Positions 8,966 to 17,070 of a DNA stretch of 64,000 bases are shown piece after piece. Under the pieces are notes generated by a model. It saw nothing but the letters and a program-made list of their open reading frames with translations. It had not been told where the DNA came from and searched no databases. Position 1 is the stretch's first letter. Every line of letters begins with the position of its first letter. Origin of the DNA: Bradyrhizobium sp. BR 10289 (GTDB taxonomy: Bacteria > Pseudomonadota > Alphaproteobacteria > Rhizobiales > Xanthobacteraceae). The stretch is taken from the NCBI RefSeq assembly GCF_019455385.1, contig NZ_JACOFR010000011.1, positions 62,001 through 126,000 on the forward strand, read 5' to 3'. Both the position numbers and the translations under genes were made by a program.

Positions 8966-9196
8966 TCAGAGCAGGTTCTTGATCTTGAATTCCTTGCGGC
9001 CGATGCCGGCAGCCTCGTACCAATGTATCTCAGCGAGATGGGTAGAGCCATTGGATAATCGCACCCGTGCGATGCCCTTGCGCTTCCGCCAGCGTCCCCG
9101 CCCATAGATTCGTCGCAGCCGGGCGATCTCGCGAATACCCGAACCGCTGGCGAAGGTTTCGACCTCGGAAATCTCGCCGAGAATCTCGAAATGCAT
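8966..9196 (-). CDS. Small basic conserved hypothetical protein (76 aa)
   Basis: This protein of 76 residues has a strongly basic centre (RLRRIYGRGRWRKRKG) followed by IARVRLSNGSTHLAEIHWYEA and a C-terminal KEFKIKNLL. The C-terminal beta-rich part is conserved in many alphaproteobacterial small proteins, and I do not know its function. The basic patch could bind nucleic acid (inference). It is the first gene of a pair, five bases before the 75-residue gene. Confidence 0.7.
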   Translation of the reverse strand: MHFEILGEISEVETFASGSGIREIARLRRIYGRGRWRKRKGIARVRLSNGSTHLAEIHWYEAAGIGRKEFKIKNLL

Positions 9197-9342
9197 GGCC
9201 CCGATCGTGCCCGGCCGTCCCCGGCTGGGTCAAGTGCCGCGGCCCCGCGACGCACCTTGAAACCTTGCACCCGGGCCGGGGTCATCCCTACCTGAACTGT
9301 GCCGGCCAGAGGTTTCGCCCGCGGCCGCTCCGGGAGACGGCC

Positions 9343-10287
9343 ATGAACTATCTGCGTACCGCAATGCTGCTTGCAGGCCTCACCGCCCTGTTCATGGGTG
9401 TGGGCTATCTGATCGGTGGTGCCTCCGGCGCCATGATCGCGCTCGTCATTGCGGCCGCGATGAACATCTTCACCTACTGGAACTCCGACCGCGCCGTGCT
9501 CTCGATGTACGGCGCCCATGAGGTCGACCGCCGCAGTGCGCCGGAGCTGGTCGGGCTCGTCGCCGAGCTTGCCGGCCGCGCCGGCCTGCCGATGCCGCGC
9601 GTGTTCGTGATGGACGAGGCGCAGCCGAACGCGTTCGCGACGGGGCGCAATCCCGAGAATGCCGCCGTCGCCGTCACCGTCGGCCTGATGAATCAGCTCA
9701 GCCGCGAGGAGCTCGCTGGTGTCATCGCGCACGAGCTTGCGCATATCAGGAATCACGACACGCTGCTGATGACGATTACCGCGACGATCGCCGGCGCCAT
9801 CTCCATGCTGGCGCAGTTCGGCATGTTCTTCGGCGGCAACCGCGACAACAACGGCCCGGGCATCGTCGGATCGATCCTGATGATGATCCTGGCGCCGCTC
9901 GGCGCCATGCTGGTGCAGATGGCGATCAGTCGCACCCGCGAATATGCCGCGGACGATCTCGGTGGGCGCATCGTCGGCCAGCCGATGTGGCTGGCCTCGG
10001 CGCTGCTGAAGATCGAGGGCGCGGCGCATCAGGTCCCGAATTTCGAGGCGGAACGCAATCCAGCGACCGCGCACATGTTCATCATCAATCCGCTGTCGGG
10101 CCATGGCGTGGATAATCTGTTCACGACCCATCCCTCGACGCAGAACCGCATCGCCGCGCTGCAGCGGCTTGCAGCCGAGCTCGGCGCGCGAGCGACCCCG
10201 TCGGTCGGGGCCAACGAGAACTATCCGCCGCAGGGCCCGTGGGGCCGCTCCTCGTCACGTGGTCCTTCTCGTGGTCCTTGGGGCTGA
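9343..10287 (+). CDS. htpX: Membrane zinc metalloprotease HtpX
   Basis: This is an inner-membrane M48 protease that takes part in quality control of membrane proteins. It has 314 residues. Two N-terminal hydrophobic segments lie at about 6-26 and 29-46. The active-site HExxH is HELAH at 130-134, with the third zinc ligand E200 in SRTREYAADD, and two more hydrophobic segments lie at about 145-165 and 173-195. The C-terminus is low-complexity, rich in Gly, Arg, Ser and Pro. The ATG follows CGGGAGACGGCC. The open frame continues upstream without homology to the family. It stands alone. Confidence 0.93.
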   Translation: MNYLRTAMLLAGLTALFMGVGYLIGGASGAMIALVIAAAMNIFTYWNSDRAVLSMYGAHEVDRRSAPELVGLVAELAGRAGLPMPRVFVMDEAQPNAFATGRNPENAAVAVTVGLMNQLSREELAGVIAHELAHIRNHDTLLMTITATIAGAISMLAQFGMFFGGNRDNNGPGIVGSILMMILAPLGAMLVQMAISRTREYAADDLGGRIVGQPMWLASALLKIEGAAHQVPNFEAERNPATAHMFIINPLSGHGVDNLFTTHPSTQNRIAALQRLAAELGARATPSVGANENYPPQGPWGRSSSRGPSRGPWG

Positions 10288-10420
10288 TGGATCCGGCCGG
10301 GATTTGCTCCCCTTTGTGACCTGGCGCACACAGCATCGTCGCGGCCGGTGCTAACACCTCGGCGTGACACTTTCTTCGAAAGGGGATGCGTGGCCGGCCC
10401 TCCGCCGGCCACCGTCGAAG

Positions 10421-11062
10421 ATGACCAGAACTGCCGTACCATTGTTGATCGTCCTTGGCGTGCTCATCGGCCTGTCCACGCACACGGTCGTCAATTGCGG
10501 CGACGAGGACGAGCCCGACGTCTGCTCGGCTGTGATCGGCTTTTCGCCGCTGCGGGGCTCGCTGATCGCCTTTGCCTATGAAGGGCGCGGACGGATCGCG
10601 CTGCGCCATGGCGACTTCAAGCGGGCGATCGCCGATTTCGACGAGGCCATCCGCCTCAATCCCAATCGCGCATCCCTCTATCGCGACCGCGCGCTGGCGC
10701 GCCGGCAGAACGGCGACCTCGCACTCGCCATCGAGGACTATGACGAGGCGATTGCGCATGATCCCAAGCTGGCCGCGCCCTATCACCAGCGCGGCCTTGC
10801 GCTCGCCGCCACCGGCGATCTCGATCGCGCCATCCTGAGCTACAGCACCGCGGTCCGCCTCGATCCCACCGATGCGCAGGCCCGCCTCGACCGCGGCCTC
10901 GCCTTCCTCGCCCGCGGCCAAGCCGATGACGCCCGCGCCGATTTCGAGGTCGCACTGGCGTTGCCATCAGGCAAGGACGCCGGCACGCGCGAAGCGGCGC
11001 GCGCGAAGCTAGCCGAGCTCACGAGCGCCGAGCCGAGCCGGGTCACAGCGCCGAGGCGATGA
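10421..11062 (+). CDS. TPR-repeat protein with N-terminal membrane anchor or signal peptide
   Basis: This protein of 213 residues has a hydrophobic N-terminus (MTRTAVPLLIVLGVLIGL) followed by at least three tetratricopeptide repeats, at about 45-155. The repeats read AYEGRGRIALRHGDFKRAIA, YRDRALARRQNGDLALAIE and YHQRGLALAATGDLDRAILS. TPR arrays are protein-binding scaffolds, and the partner here is unknown. I chose the internal ATG because the signal-like sequence begins there. An upstream start would add 19 unlikely residues. It is probably exported or anchored with the repeats in the periplasm. Confidence 0.75.
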   Translation: MTRTAVPLLIVLGVLIGLSTHTVVNCGDEDEPDVCSAVIGFSPLRGSLIAFAYEGRGRIALRHGDFKRAIADFDEAIRLNPNRASLYRDRALARRQNGDLALAIEDYDEAIAHDPKLAAPYHQRGLALAATGDLDRAILSYSTAVRLDPTDAQARLDRGLAFLARGQADDARADFEVALALPSGKDAGTREAARAKLAELTSAEPSRVTAPRR

Positions 11063-11088
11063 GGGGACTCTATCCGCGAGTCCGGAAT

Positions 11089-11182
11089 CGTAGGGTGGGC
11101 AAAGGCGCACTTGCGCCGTGCCCACGACCTGCTCAATAAGGCAACACACGAGTGGGCACGCTTCGCTTTGCCCACCCTACGA
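11089..11182. repeat. Palindromic intergenic repeat, family C
   Basis: The outer arms CGTAGGGTGGGCAAAG and CTTTGCCCACCCTACG are exact reverse complements, and inner arms GCGCC.../GTGCCCAC pair further. This is the common GTAGGGTGGGCAAAG intergenic repeat type of Bradyrhizobiaceae. It lies between convergent genes and could form one long hairpin in RNA from either strand. Confidence 0.75.
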
Positions 11183-11208
11183 TGCTGAATGTCCGGAGAG
11201 ATGGCGCC

Positions 11209-11562
11209 CTACTTCGTCTTCTTGGCTTTCGCCTTCTTCGCCTTGGCAACCTTCTTCACCGGCTTGTCCTTCGCCGGCTTCTCCGCCTTCACCGCGATCG
11301 GCGTGCTGGCGGCGAGGCGCATGGCGCGGGCGTAGCTGTCGGCGACGTTGTCGGCGGACATCTGCAGGCGCCTGGCGGCAGCACTCGCCTGCTCCATGGT
11401 GGCCTTGGCCATCATCTTGAAGCGGTCGCCGGTCTCCTTGCTCTTGGCCTTGGCCGCAAGGCCGCTGAAGCGATCCCGCCGCTCCTTGGCGCGGGTCATC
11501 AGGCCCGTCTGCAGCTGTCTGGCCAATTGCCGGATCACGACATCCAGGTCGGCGTCCGCCAT
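11209..11562 (-). CDS. Small protein with Lys-rich, histone-H1-like tail
   Basis: This protein of 117 residues has an N-terminal helical part (MADADLDVVIRQLARQLQTGL, then ETGDRFKMMAKATMEQASAAARRLQ). It ends in a tail at about 90-117 built of Lys, Ala, Pro and Val with repeats of the KKVAKAKKAKAKK kind. Such tails bind DNA or RNA non-specifically in bacterial H1-like proteins. A nucleic-acid role is an inference from composition only. Neighbours give no help. Confidence 0.7.
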   Translation of the reverse strand: MADADLDVVIRQLARQLQTGLMTRAKERRDRFSGLAAKAKSKETGDRFKMMAKATMEQASAAARRLQMSADNVADSYARAMRLAASTPIAVKAEKPAKDKPVKKVAKAKKAKAKKTK

Positions 11563-11673
11563 GTTGTTCTATCCTCTTGAAAACAGGTATCGATGCGGGC
11601 GGGACTATGCAGATCGGGCCCCACCTTGGCAATTGCCGGCCGCCAATCATCCGCAGCTTCCGGCAGCCCACAA

Positions 11674-11704
11674 CAAAAAAGCCGCGCATTTTCGCGCGGC
11701 TTTC
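11674..11704 (-). terminator. Intrinsic terminator downstream of the secreted HExxH-protein gene
   Basis: Read on the minus strand, a perfect stem AAGCCGCGC-gaaaat-GCGCGGCTT is followed by a T run. It lies 20 bases beyond the stop of the gene ending at 11724. The plus strand also carries a short T run, so weak bidirectional use is possible. Confidence 0.8.
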
Positions 11705-11723
11705 GGGCTGGCTTGGCGGGGCC

Positions 11724-12530
11724 TCACTTCAGCGAGGCAACAGGGCCGCTGGTGGCCGCCGGGTCGGGGTCGAAGCCGAACACGCCGACCAGATATTTGT
11801 AATAGTCGGGCATCTTCTCCTTGAGCGTCTCGCGCGACTTGGGGTCATGGAATTCGCTTTTTCCCGCCAGGAAGATGCTGGCGGTCACGGCGAAGAACTC
11901 CATCGGGTTCTTCATCGCATAAGATTCCCTGGGCAGCAGGTCCTTGGACTTGGCGTAGGCGTAATAGGTGATCACGCCCTTGTTGGCGTAGCCGTCCGGC
12001 AACAGCCGGGCGTGATAGGCGTGCAGCATCTCGTGCAGCAGCACGGCTTCCTTCTCATAGCGCATCATGTCCGGGCGCAGCATGATCACGCCGAGCCCCG
12101 AATCGACCGCGAGGTCGACCGCGTTCGGATTGCTCCAGCGCTGCTTGCCGGGGTCCCAGACCGTCAGCGTCCGGGGCGCGCTGCGCTGGATGTCGGGCGT
12201 GACGCGGCCGTAGCATGCGGTCGCGGCGCCTTCGTCGAGGCAGGCGAGCTCGCTCGCGACGATCGGAACGGTGTGGAAGAAGCGCAGCACGCGCGGCGAG
12301 AGGCCGACGCCTTCGACGACGTCGATCTGGCTCTTCAGATTGTCGGTGAGCTTGTCGATATCCTTGCGGTCGCGGGCCTCGGTGGTGTCGAACATGTAGC
12401 CGCGATAGTTCTGGAAGCCCGGCGGCAACGCCTGCGCGGCCTCGCCGGTCGCATCGAGCGTCCCGGCAATGGATGGACCAGCAAAGAGCGCGCCGACGAT
12501 GGTCGCGGTCAGCAGCAACGCAATGCGCAT
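11724..12530 (-). CDS. Secreted putative zinc metallopeptidase (HExxH protein)
   Basis: This protein of 268 residues has a clear signal peptide (about 1-22, ending PSIAG). The motif LLHEMLHAYH at 164-173 gives HExxH with H166, E167 and H170. About 40 residues later NPMEFFAVTASIF (208-220) offers a Glu (E211) that could be the third zinc ligand. The HExxH plus E-F-F-A pattern resembles the anthrax lethal-factor-like (ATLF/M34) peptidases. That relation is an inference by eye, and the substrate is unknown. Two Cys (about 97 and 106) could form a disulfide. It is a single gene with its own terminator. Confidence 0.65.
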   Translation of the reverse strand: MRIALLLTATIVGALFAGPSIAGTLDATGEAAQALPPGFQNYRGYMFDTTEARDRKDIDKLTDNLKSQIDVVEGVGLSPRVLRFFHTVPIVASELACLDEGAATACYGRVTPDIQRSAPRTLTVWDPGKQRWSNPNAVDLAVDSGLGVIMLRPDMMRYEKEAVLLHEMLHAYHARLLPDGYANKGVITYYAYAKSKDLLPRESYAMKNPMEFFAVTASIFLAGKSEFHDPKSRETLKEKMPDYYKYLVGVFGFDPDPAATSGPVASLK

Positions 12531-12887
12531 GATGATGAACCCCCTGATGTCACTTCGCTCGCCACGATAGGGCGCCGTTGTTTGCGAAAAGTGAGTGAGG
12601 CGAGACTAAGGCCGCGATGTTGAGGCGTGCTTAACCGCTGGTTGCAGATCGCGGGAGCGGATTAGGGCTGGGTTAACCAAGGCCGCGCGCACGGCAGCCT
12701 ATCACCGTCACCCTGAGGCGCTCGCCTCTTCGGCGAGCCTCGAAGGGCGACGGCCCGGCTGCATCGGGGCCGTGCATCCTTCGAGGCTCGCAAGGGCTCG
12801 CGCCTCAGGATGACGGAATGGGTACTGAGGGTGTAGATTCACCTGAGGGCAGCAAGCCCCACATCAGAAGCCGGAAGGGAGGATGCC
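12531..12887. other. Intergenic region between divergent genes
   Basis: No coding frame is convincing here. The central part is occupied by a palindromic repeat (12706-12815). The left 170 bases would hold the promoter of the HExxH-protein gene, but I see no clear -35/-10 pair. The right end has a GGAGG ribosome binding site for the gene at 12888. Confidence 0.6.
12706..12815. repeat. Palindromic intergenic repeat, family D
   Basis: The outer arms CGTCACCCTGAGGCG and CGCCTCAGGATGACG are complementary apart from one or two bases. Inner arms (CGAGCCTCGAAGG / CCTTCGAGGCTCG) also pair around a short GGCCCGG/TCGGGGCC loop. This is the CCTGAGG...CCTCAGGATGACG intergenic repeat common in alphaproteobacterial genomes. 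Confidence 0.75.
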
Positions 12888-13181
12888 ATGTATGCCGCCA
12901 TCCGTCAGGCCAAGGCGAAAAGCGGGAGCGCCGAGGAGCTGGCGCGCCGCATCAAGGACGGTGCCGTCCCCATCATCAGCGATGTCGACGGCTTTCGCGC
13001 TTACTACGTCGTCTATGCCGGCGACGACACGGTCACCGCGATCTCGATCTTCGACAAGTTCGAGCAGGCCGAGGAGGCGAACAAGCGCGCCATTGCCTGG
13101 ATCGAGCAGGATCTCGGCCCACTGCTCGCAGGACACGCGAGCGCGGCCGCGGGACCTGTAATCGTGCATACGCTGGCGTAG
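12888..13181 (+). CDS. Small dimeric alpha/beta-barrel-like protein
   Basis: This protein of 97 residues resembles the short ABM/dimeric ferredoxin-like family. It has an N-terminal strand MYAAIRQAKAKSG, a helix with SAEELARRIKDGAVPII, a central strand DGFRAYYVVYAGDDTVTAISIF and the helix QAEEANKRAIAWIEQDLG. Members of this fold are small oxygenases or of unknown role, and no catalytic residue can be assigned here. The ATG follows GGGAGGATGCC. It stands alone, with a palindromic repeat just after its stop. Confidence 0.7.
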   Translation: MYAAIRQAKAKSGSAEELARRIKDGAVPIISDVDGFRAYYVVYAGDDTVTAISIFDKFEQAEEANKRAIAWIEQDLGPLLAGHASAAAGPVIVHTLA

Positions 13182-13191
13182 GGTGGTGGTG

Positions 13192-13344
13192 CCTTCGCCT
13201 CTCCCCGCGTGCGGGGAGAGGCCGAAATGCGCGCGGAGCGCGGATTTCGGGTGAGGGGGACTCTCCGCGAGTCCAACTCTCACCGTCCTTGCGGAGACTC
13301 CCCCTCACCCCGACCCTCTCCCCGCAAGCGGGGCGAGGGAGAAT
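13192..13344. repeat. Dispersed palindromic intergenic repeat, family A copy 2
   Basis: The central parts GTGAGGGGGA-CTCTCCGCGAGTC and GGAGACTCCCCCTCACCCCGA match the element at 5194-5336 closely. Outer arms CTCTCCCCGC/GCGGGG flank them. It occupies the short gap between two convergent genes and ends two bases from the stop codon of the regulator gene. Confidence 0.75.
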
Positions 13345-13346
13345 CC

Positions 13347-14792
13347 TCACAACTCCCGTGCGTTCGAGAACGCGAAGCTCGACACCCTTCGCGTCGTCTC
13401 GTCCAGGATCAGCGTCCGCGTGATCGGCGGCTCGGCGCGCTGGGCGCAGTTTTCGCGCTCGCAGAGGCGGCAGTTGACGCCGATCGGCGTGCCCTCGGTC
13501 TTCTCGAGGTCCATGCCGGCCGCATAGGTCAGACGCGCGGCGTGGCGGATCTCGCAGCCAAGACCGATGGCGAAGCGCGGCTGCGGCAGCGGATGCGGCG
13601 CGACGGGACGGCGCACCATCTGCGCGATCGAGAAATAGCGCGTGCCGTCGGAGAGCTCGATCACCTGTTTCAGCAGGCGATCCGGCGTGTCGAAGGTCGA
13701 GTGCACGTTCCAGAGCGGACAAGTGCCGCCGAATTTCGAGAACGGGAACGTGCCGGAGGAGAAGCGCTTCGACACGTTGCCCGCATTGTCGACGCGCAGC
13801 AGGAAGAACGGAATGCCGCGCGCGTTCGGCCGCTGCAACGTGGTGAGGCGGTGGCAGACCTGCTCGAAGCCGGAATTGAAGCGCTGCGCCAGCACGTGGA
13901 TGTCGTAGTTGAGAGCTTCGGCAGCGGCGAGAAATGCCGGGTAGGGCATCATCACGGCGGCCGCGAAGTAATTGCCAAGCGTGATGCGGAACAGCCGCCG
14001 CGGCGCATCGTCGAGCGGGCCGGCGCGGCCGATGATGGTCTCCAGCGCTTGCGCGCATTCACCTAAGCCCAGCTGGAAGGCGAGCTGGAACGCGCGGCCG
14101 GGCGGATCGACCAGCTCCGAGATCAGCAACTGGCGGCGGTGGCGATCGAAGCGCCTGAGCGTCTCGCGCATCACGTCGACAGGCATGATGCGGGTCTGGA
14201 TCGAATGCTTCTCGCGCAATCGCGCCGCGAGCGCGGCATAGAGTCCTTCGGCCGGCACGTTCAGCTCGTCGCGCAGGTTTTCCGCGGCCTGCTCGAGCTC
14301 CGGGAAATAATTGCGGTTGGCCTCGATCAGCTCGCGGACGCGCTCGACCGGATTAGCCTCATAGCGCGTGCCGACGTCGCGGTCGGCCATCTGCGCCGCC
14401 GCCAGCGTCTCGCCCTGGCGCGCCTCGGCATAGGCCGCGTAGAGCCGTTGCAGCGCATGGGTGACGCCCGGACAGAGCTCGGCAAGGTCGCGCAGTTCCT
14501 GCTTGGGCACGTCGATCTGGCGAAACAGCGGGTCGGAAAAAATCTCGTTCAGCTCGGCGAAGAAGCGGTCCTCGTCGGCGGTGGCGAGGTCCCGCAGATC
14601 GAGGTCATAGGTCTCGGCCAGCCGCAGCAGGATCTGAGCGGTCACCGGACGTTGGTTCCGCTCGATCAGGTTGACGTAGCTCGGCGAAATCCCGAGGCCC
14701 TCGGCGATCTGGGTCTGCGACAGCCCCAATTGCTGCCGGATCCGCCGGAAGCGCGGCCCGACGAACAGCTTTTTCCCGGACTCGGCGGGCAT
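13347..14792 (-). CDS. Short-chain fatty acyl/acetate-type transcriptional regulator (ScfR/RamB family)
   Basis: This regulator of 481 residues has an N-terminal XRE helix-turn-helix (about 14-70: RIRQQLGLSQTQIAEGLGIS then YVNLIERNQRP). A middle IrrE N-terminal-like region follows (about 160-290), and the C-terminal DUF2083-type half includes CRLCERENCAQR near 445-456. This architecture is that of RamB and short-chain fatty acyl-CoA regulators. RamB controls the glyoxylate cycle in Corynebacterium, and here the gene is divergent from isocitrate lyase, so control of aceA is a well-founded inference. Whether it activates or represses cannot be read from the sequence. Confidence 0.88.
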   Translation of the reverse strand: MPAESGKKLFVGPRFRRIRQQLGLSQTQIAEGLGISPSYVNLIERNQRPVTAQILLRLAETYDLDLRDLATADEDRFFAELNEIFSDPLFRQIDVPKQELRDLAELCPGVTHALQRLYAAYAEARQGETLAAAQMADRDVGTRYEANPVERVRELIEANRNYFPELEQAAENLRDELNVPAEGLYAALAARLREKHSIQTRIMPVDVMRETLRRFDRHRRQLLISELVDPPGRAFQLAFQLGLGECAQALETIIGRAGPLDDAPRRLFRITLGNYFAAAVMMPYPAFLAAAEALNYDIHVLAQRFNSGFEQVCHRLTTLQRPNARGIPFFLLRVDNAGNVSKRFSSGTFPFSKFGGTCPLWNVHSTFDTPDRLLKQVIELSDGTRYFSIAQMVRRPVAPHPLPQPRFAIGLGCEIRHAARLTYAAGMDLEKTEGTPIGVNCRLCERENCAQRAEPPITRTLILDETTRRVSSFAFSNAREL

Positions 14793-14837
14793 ATTCAGGT
14801 CTCCAGCAGCATCAAGGTCAGGAAATCTGACCTATTA

Positions 14838-14892
14838 TTTACAAAATTTACAAAATAACATCTATTACATGTTCTGATGTTACATGACATCA
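14838..14892. promoter_or_regulatory. Candidate operators between regulator gene and aceA
   Basis: In the 231-base divergent gap there is a direct repeat of TTTACAAA (14838-14845 and 14848-14855, in AT-rich context). It is followed by an inverted repeat TGATGT-N6-ACATCA (14875-14892). RamB-type regulators bind short A/T-rich TTTGCAAA-like sites, so the first pair is the better candidate. The assignment is by eye. Confidence 0.45.
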
Positions 14893-15023
14893 CCATTCAA
14901 ATACAAGGCCTCTATACGAACTTCCCTTTCTCGCGTTTAGCTCCTGACACGCATTTCGCAATGCATTGTCAAAAATGTCGATGACAGCTGCTGCTTTGTC
15001 ATCCGTCGAAAGGGATCAGGCAC

Positions 15024-16658
15024 ATGAACTACCAGCCCCGTGGCATCAACACCCTCCAGGGTCCCGCGTCCTACCAGAGCGAGGTCGACGCGGCCCGGGC
15101 GCTGCTCGAGAAGCAGCCGACCTGGAACGGCGTGTCCGCCGAGGCCGTCGCACGCATGCGCCTCCAGAACCGCTTCAAGACCGGTCTCGACATCGCCCGC
15201 TACACCGCGGCGCTGATGCGCGCGGACATGGCTGCCTATGACGCCGATCCGACCAAGTACACCCAGTCGCTGGGCTGCTGGCACGGCTTCATCGCCCAGC
15301 AGAAGCTGATCTCGATCAAGAAGCATTTCGGCGGCAGGACCGATCGCAAATATCTGTACCTGTCCGGCTGGATGATCGCGGCACTGCGTTCCGAGTTCGG
15401 TCCGTTGCCCGACCAGTCGATGCACGAGAAGACCTCGGTGCCGGCGCTGATCGAGGAGCTCTACACCTTCCTGCGTCAGGCTGACTCGCGCGAGCTGAAC
15501 GACATCTTCCGTCTCATCGACAAGGCGCGCAAGGAAGGCGACAAGACCCGCGAGAAGGAGCTGATCGAGAAGATCGACAACTTCCAGACCCACGTCGTGC
15601 CCGTCATCGCCGACATCGACGCGGGCTTTGGCAATGCGGAAGCGACCTATCTGCTCGCCAAGAAGATGATCGAGGCGGGTGCCTGCGCCCTCCAGATCGA
15701 GAACCAGGTCTCGGACGAGAAGCAGTGCGGCCATCAGGACGGCAAGGTCACCGTGCCGCATGAGGTCTTCCTGGCGAAGATCCGCGCCTGCCGCCATGCC
15801 TTCCTGGAACTCGGCGTCGAGGACGGCATCATCGTCACCCGGACCGACTCGCTCGGCGCCGGCCTGACGCAGCAGATTGCCGTCAGCCACAAGCCGGGCG
15901 ACATCGGCGATCAGTACAACAGCTTCCTCGACTGCGAGGAAGTGACGGCTGAGAACGCTCGCAACGGCGACGTCATCATCAACCGCAACGGCAAGATGAT
16001 GCGTCCGAAGCGCCTGCCCAGCAATCTCTACCAGTTCCGTCCAGGTACTGGCGAAGACCGTTGCGTGCTCGACAGCATCACCTCGCTGCAGAACGGCGCC
16101 GACCTGCTCTGGATCGAGACCGAGAAGCCCCATATCGAGCAGATCGCCAAGATGGTCGACCGCATCCGCAAGGTCGTGCCGAATGCCAAGCTCGCCTACA
16201 ACAACTCGCCGTCGTTCAACTGGACCATCAACTTCCGTCAGCAGGTCTATGACGCGTGGAAGGAAGCCGGCAAGGATGTCAGCAAGTACAGCCGTGCCGA
16301 GCTGATGAAGCCGGAATACGACGAGACGCCGCTGGCGATCGAAGCCGACGAGCGCATCCGGACCTTCCAGGCGGATTCGGCCAAGCGCGCCGGCATCTTC
16401 CATCACCTGATCACGCTGCCGACCTACCACACGGCCGCGCTGTCCACCGATAATCTCGCACGCGAGTATTTCGGCGAGCAGGCCATGCTCGGCTACGTCA
16501 AGAACGTGCAGCGCCAGGAGATCCGTCAGGGCATCGCCTGCGCCAAGCACCAGAACATGGCCGGCTCCGACATCGGTGACGACCACAAGGAATACTTCGC
16601 GGGTGAAGCGGCCCTGAAGGCGGGCGGCGCCCACAACACCATGAACCAGTTCGGCTAA
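15024..16658 (+). CDS. aceA: Isocitrate lyase
   Basis: This enzyme splits isocitrate into glyoxylate and succinate, the first step of the glyoxylate shunt needed for growth on acetate or fatty acids. It has 544 residues, the long form found in alphaproteobacteria and pseudomonads. The signature Cys is in KQCGH (233-237; many enzymes have KKCGH). Metal-binding DIDAGFGN lies at 197-204, and NNSPSFNW (about 393-400) is the substrate-binding loop of the family. The ATG follows GGGATCAGGCAC, weak but unambiguous. The divergent ScfR/RamB-type regulator suggests local control. Confidence 0.95.
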   Translation: MNYQPRGINTLQGPASYQSEVDAARALLEKQPTWNGVSAEAVARMRLQNRFKTGLDIARYTAALMRADMAAYDADPTKYTQSLGCWHGFIAQQKLISIKKHFGGRTDRKYLYLSGWMIAALRSEFGPLPDQSMHEKTSVPALIEELYTFLRQADSRELNDIFRLIDKARKEGDKTREKELIEKIDNFQTHVVPVIADIDAGFGNAEATYLLAKKMIEAGACALQIENQVSDEKQCGHQDGKVTVPHEVFLAKIRACRHAFLELGVEDGIIVTRTDSLGAGLTQQIAVSHKPGDIGDQYNSFLDCEEVTAENARNGDVIINRNGKMMRPKRLPSNLYQFRPGTGEDRCVLDSITSLQNGADLLWIETEKPHIEQIAKMVDRIRKVVPNAKLAYNNSPSFNWTINFRQQVYDAWKEAGKDVSKYSRAELMKPEYDETPLAIEADERIRTFQADSAKRAGIFHHLITLPTYHTAALSTDNLAREYFGEQAMLGYVKNVQRQEIRQGIACAKHQNMAGSDIGDDHKEYFAGEAALKAGGAHNTMNQFG

Positions 16659-16685
16659 CGCAGAACGCTTGAGAGGAGAGCGACC

Positions 16686-16892
16686 ATGACCAACAGCAAT
16701 TTCTGGGTGATCGGCGGCGAGTTCGGTTCGATGAACTTCCACAAGCTGGTGGAAGGCTCGGCCCAGGTTCGAGGCCCCTTCAAGTCCCGCAAGGAAGCCG
16801 AGGAGTGCTGGAAGGAAGTGTCGGAAGAGACCCGCCACATGGCCGGCGTCCGCTTCTCGATCGTGGAAGAGCCGTCGCGCGTTTCGGCCTGA
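16686..16892 (+). CDS. DUF4170 protein
   Basis: This small protein of 68 residues starts MTNSNFWVIGGEFGSMNFHKL, with a FKSRKEAEECWKEVS helix and a C-terminal RFSIVEEP strand. It has the size and pattern of DUF4170, whose function is unknown to me. It lies 27 bases after aceA behind AGAGGAGAG and before a terminator, so it is probably co-transcribed with aceA. Whether it modulates isocitrate lyase is open. Confidence 0.8.
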   Translation: MTNSNFWVIGGEFGSMNFHKLVEGSAQVRGPFKSRKEAEECWKEVSEETRHMAGVRFSIVEEPSRVSA

Positions 16893-16924
16893 TCTCGTCT
16901 AAGAAGACGTCCAAGGACGGAGGG

Positions 16925-16962
16925 TCCCATCCGGCGCAAGCCGGGTGGGATCGTCTGTTTTT
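16925..16962 (+). terminator. Intrinsic terminator after aceA-DUF4170
   Basis: The hairpin TCCCATCCGG-cgcaag-CCGGGTGGGA (one wobble pair) is followed within six bases by a T run. It lies 33 bases after the DUF4170 stop. Confidence 0.75.
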
Positions 16963-17070
16963 GGCACAGGTGAGGCGCCTGTGGGCGCCGTAAGTATCTG
17001 GAATTGTAGGCCTTTGCGAAGGGTTTGGTTGCTGATAGGTTAACGGCAGAGTTTGAGGACGAGGCCGACA

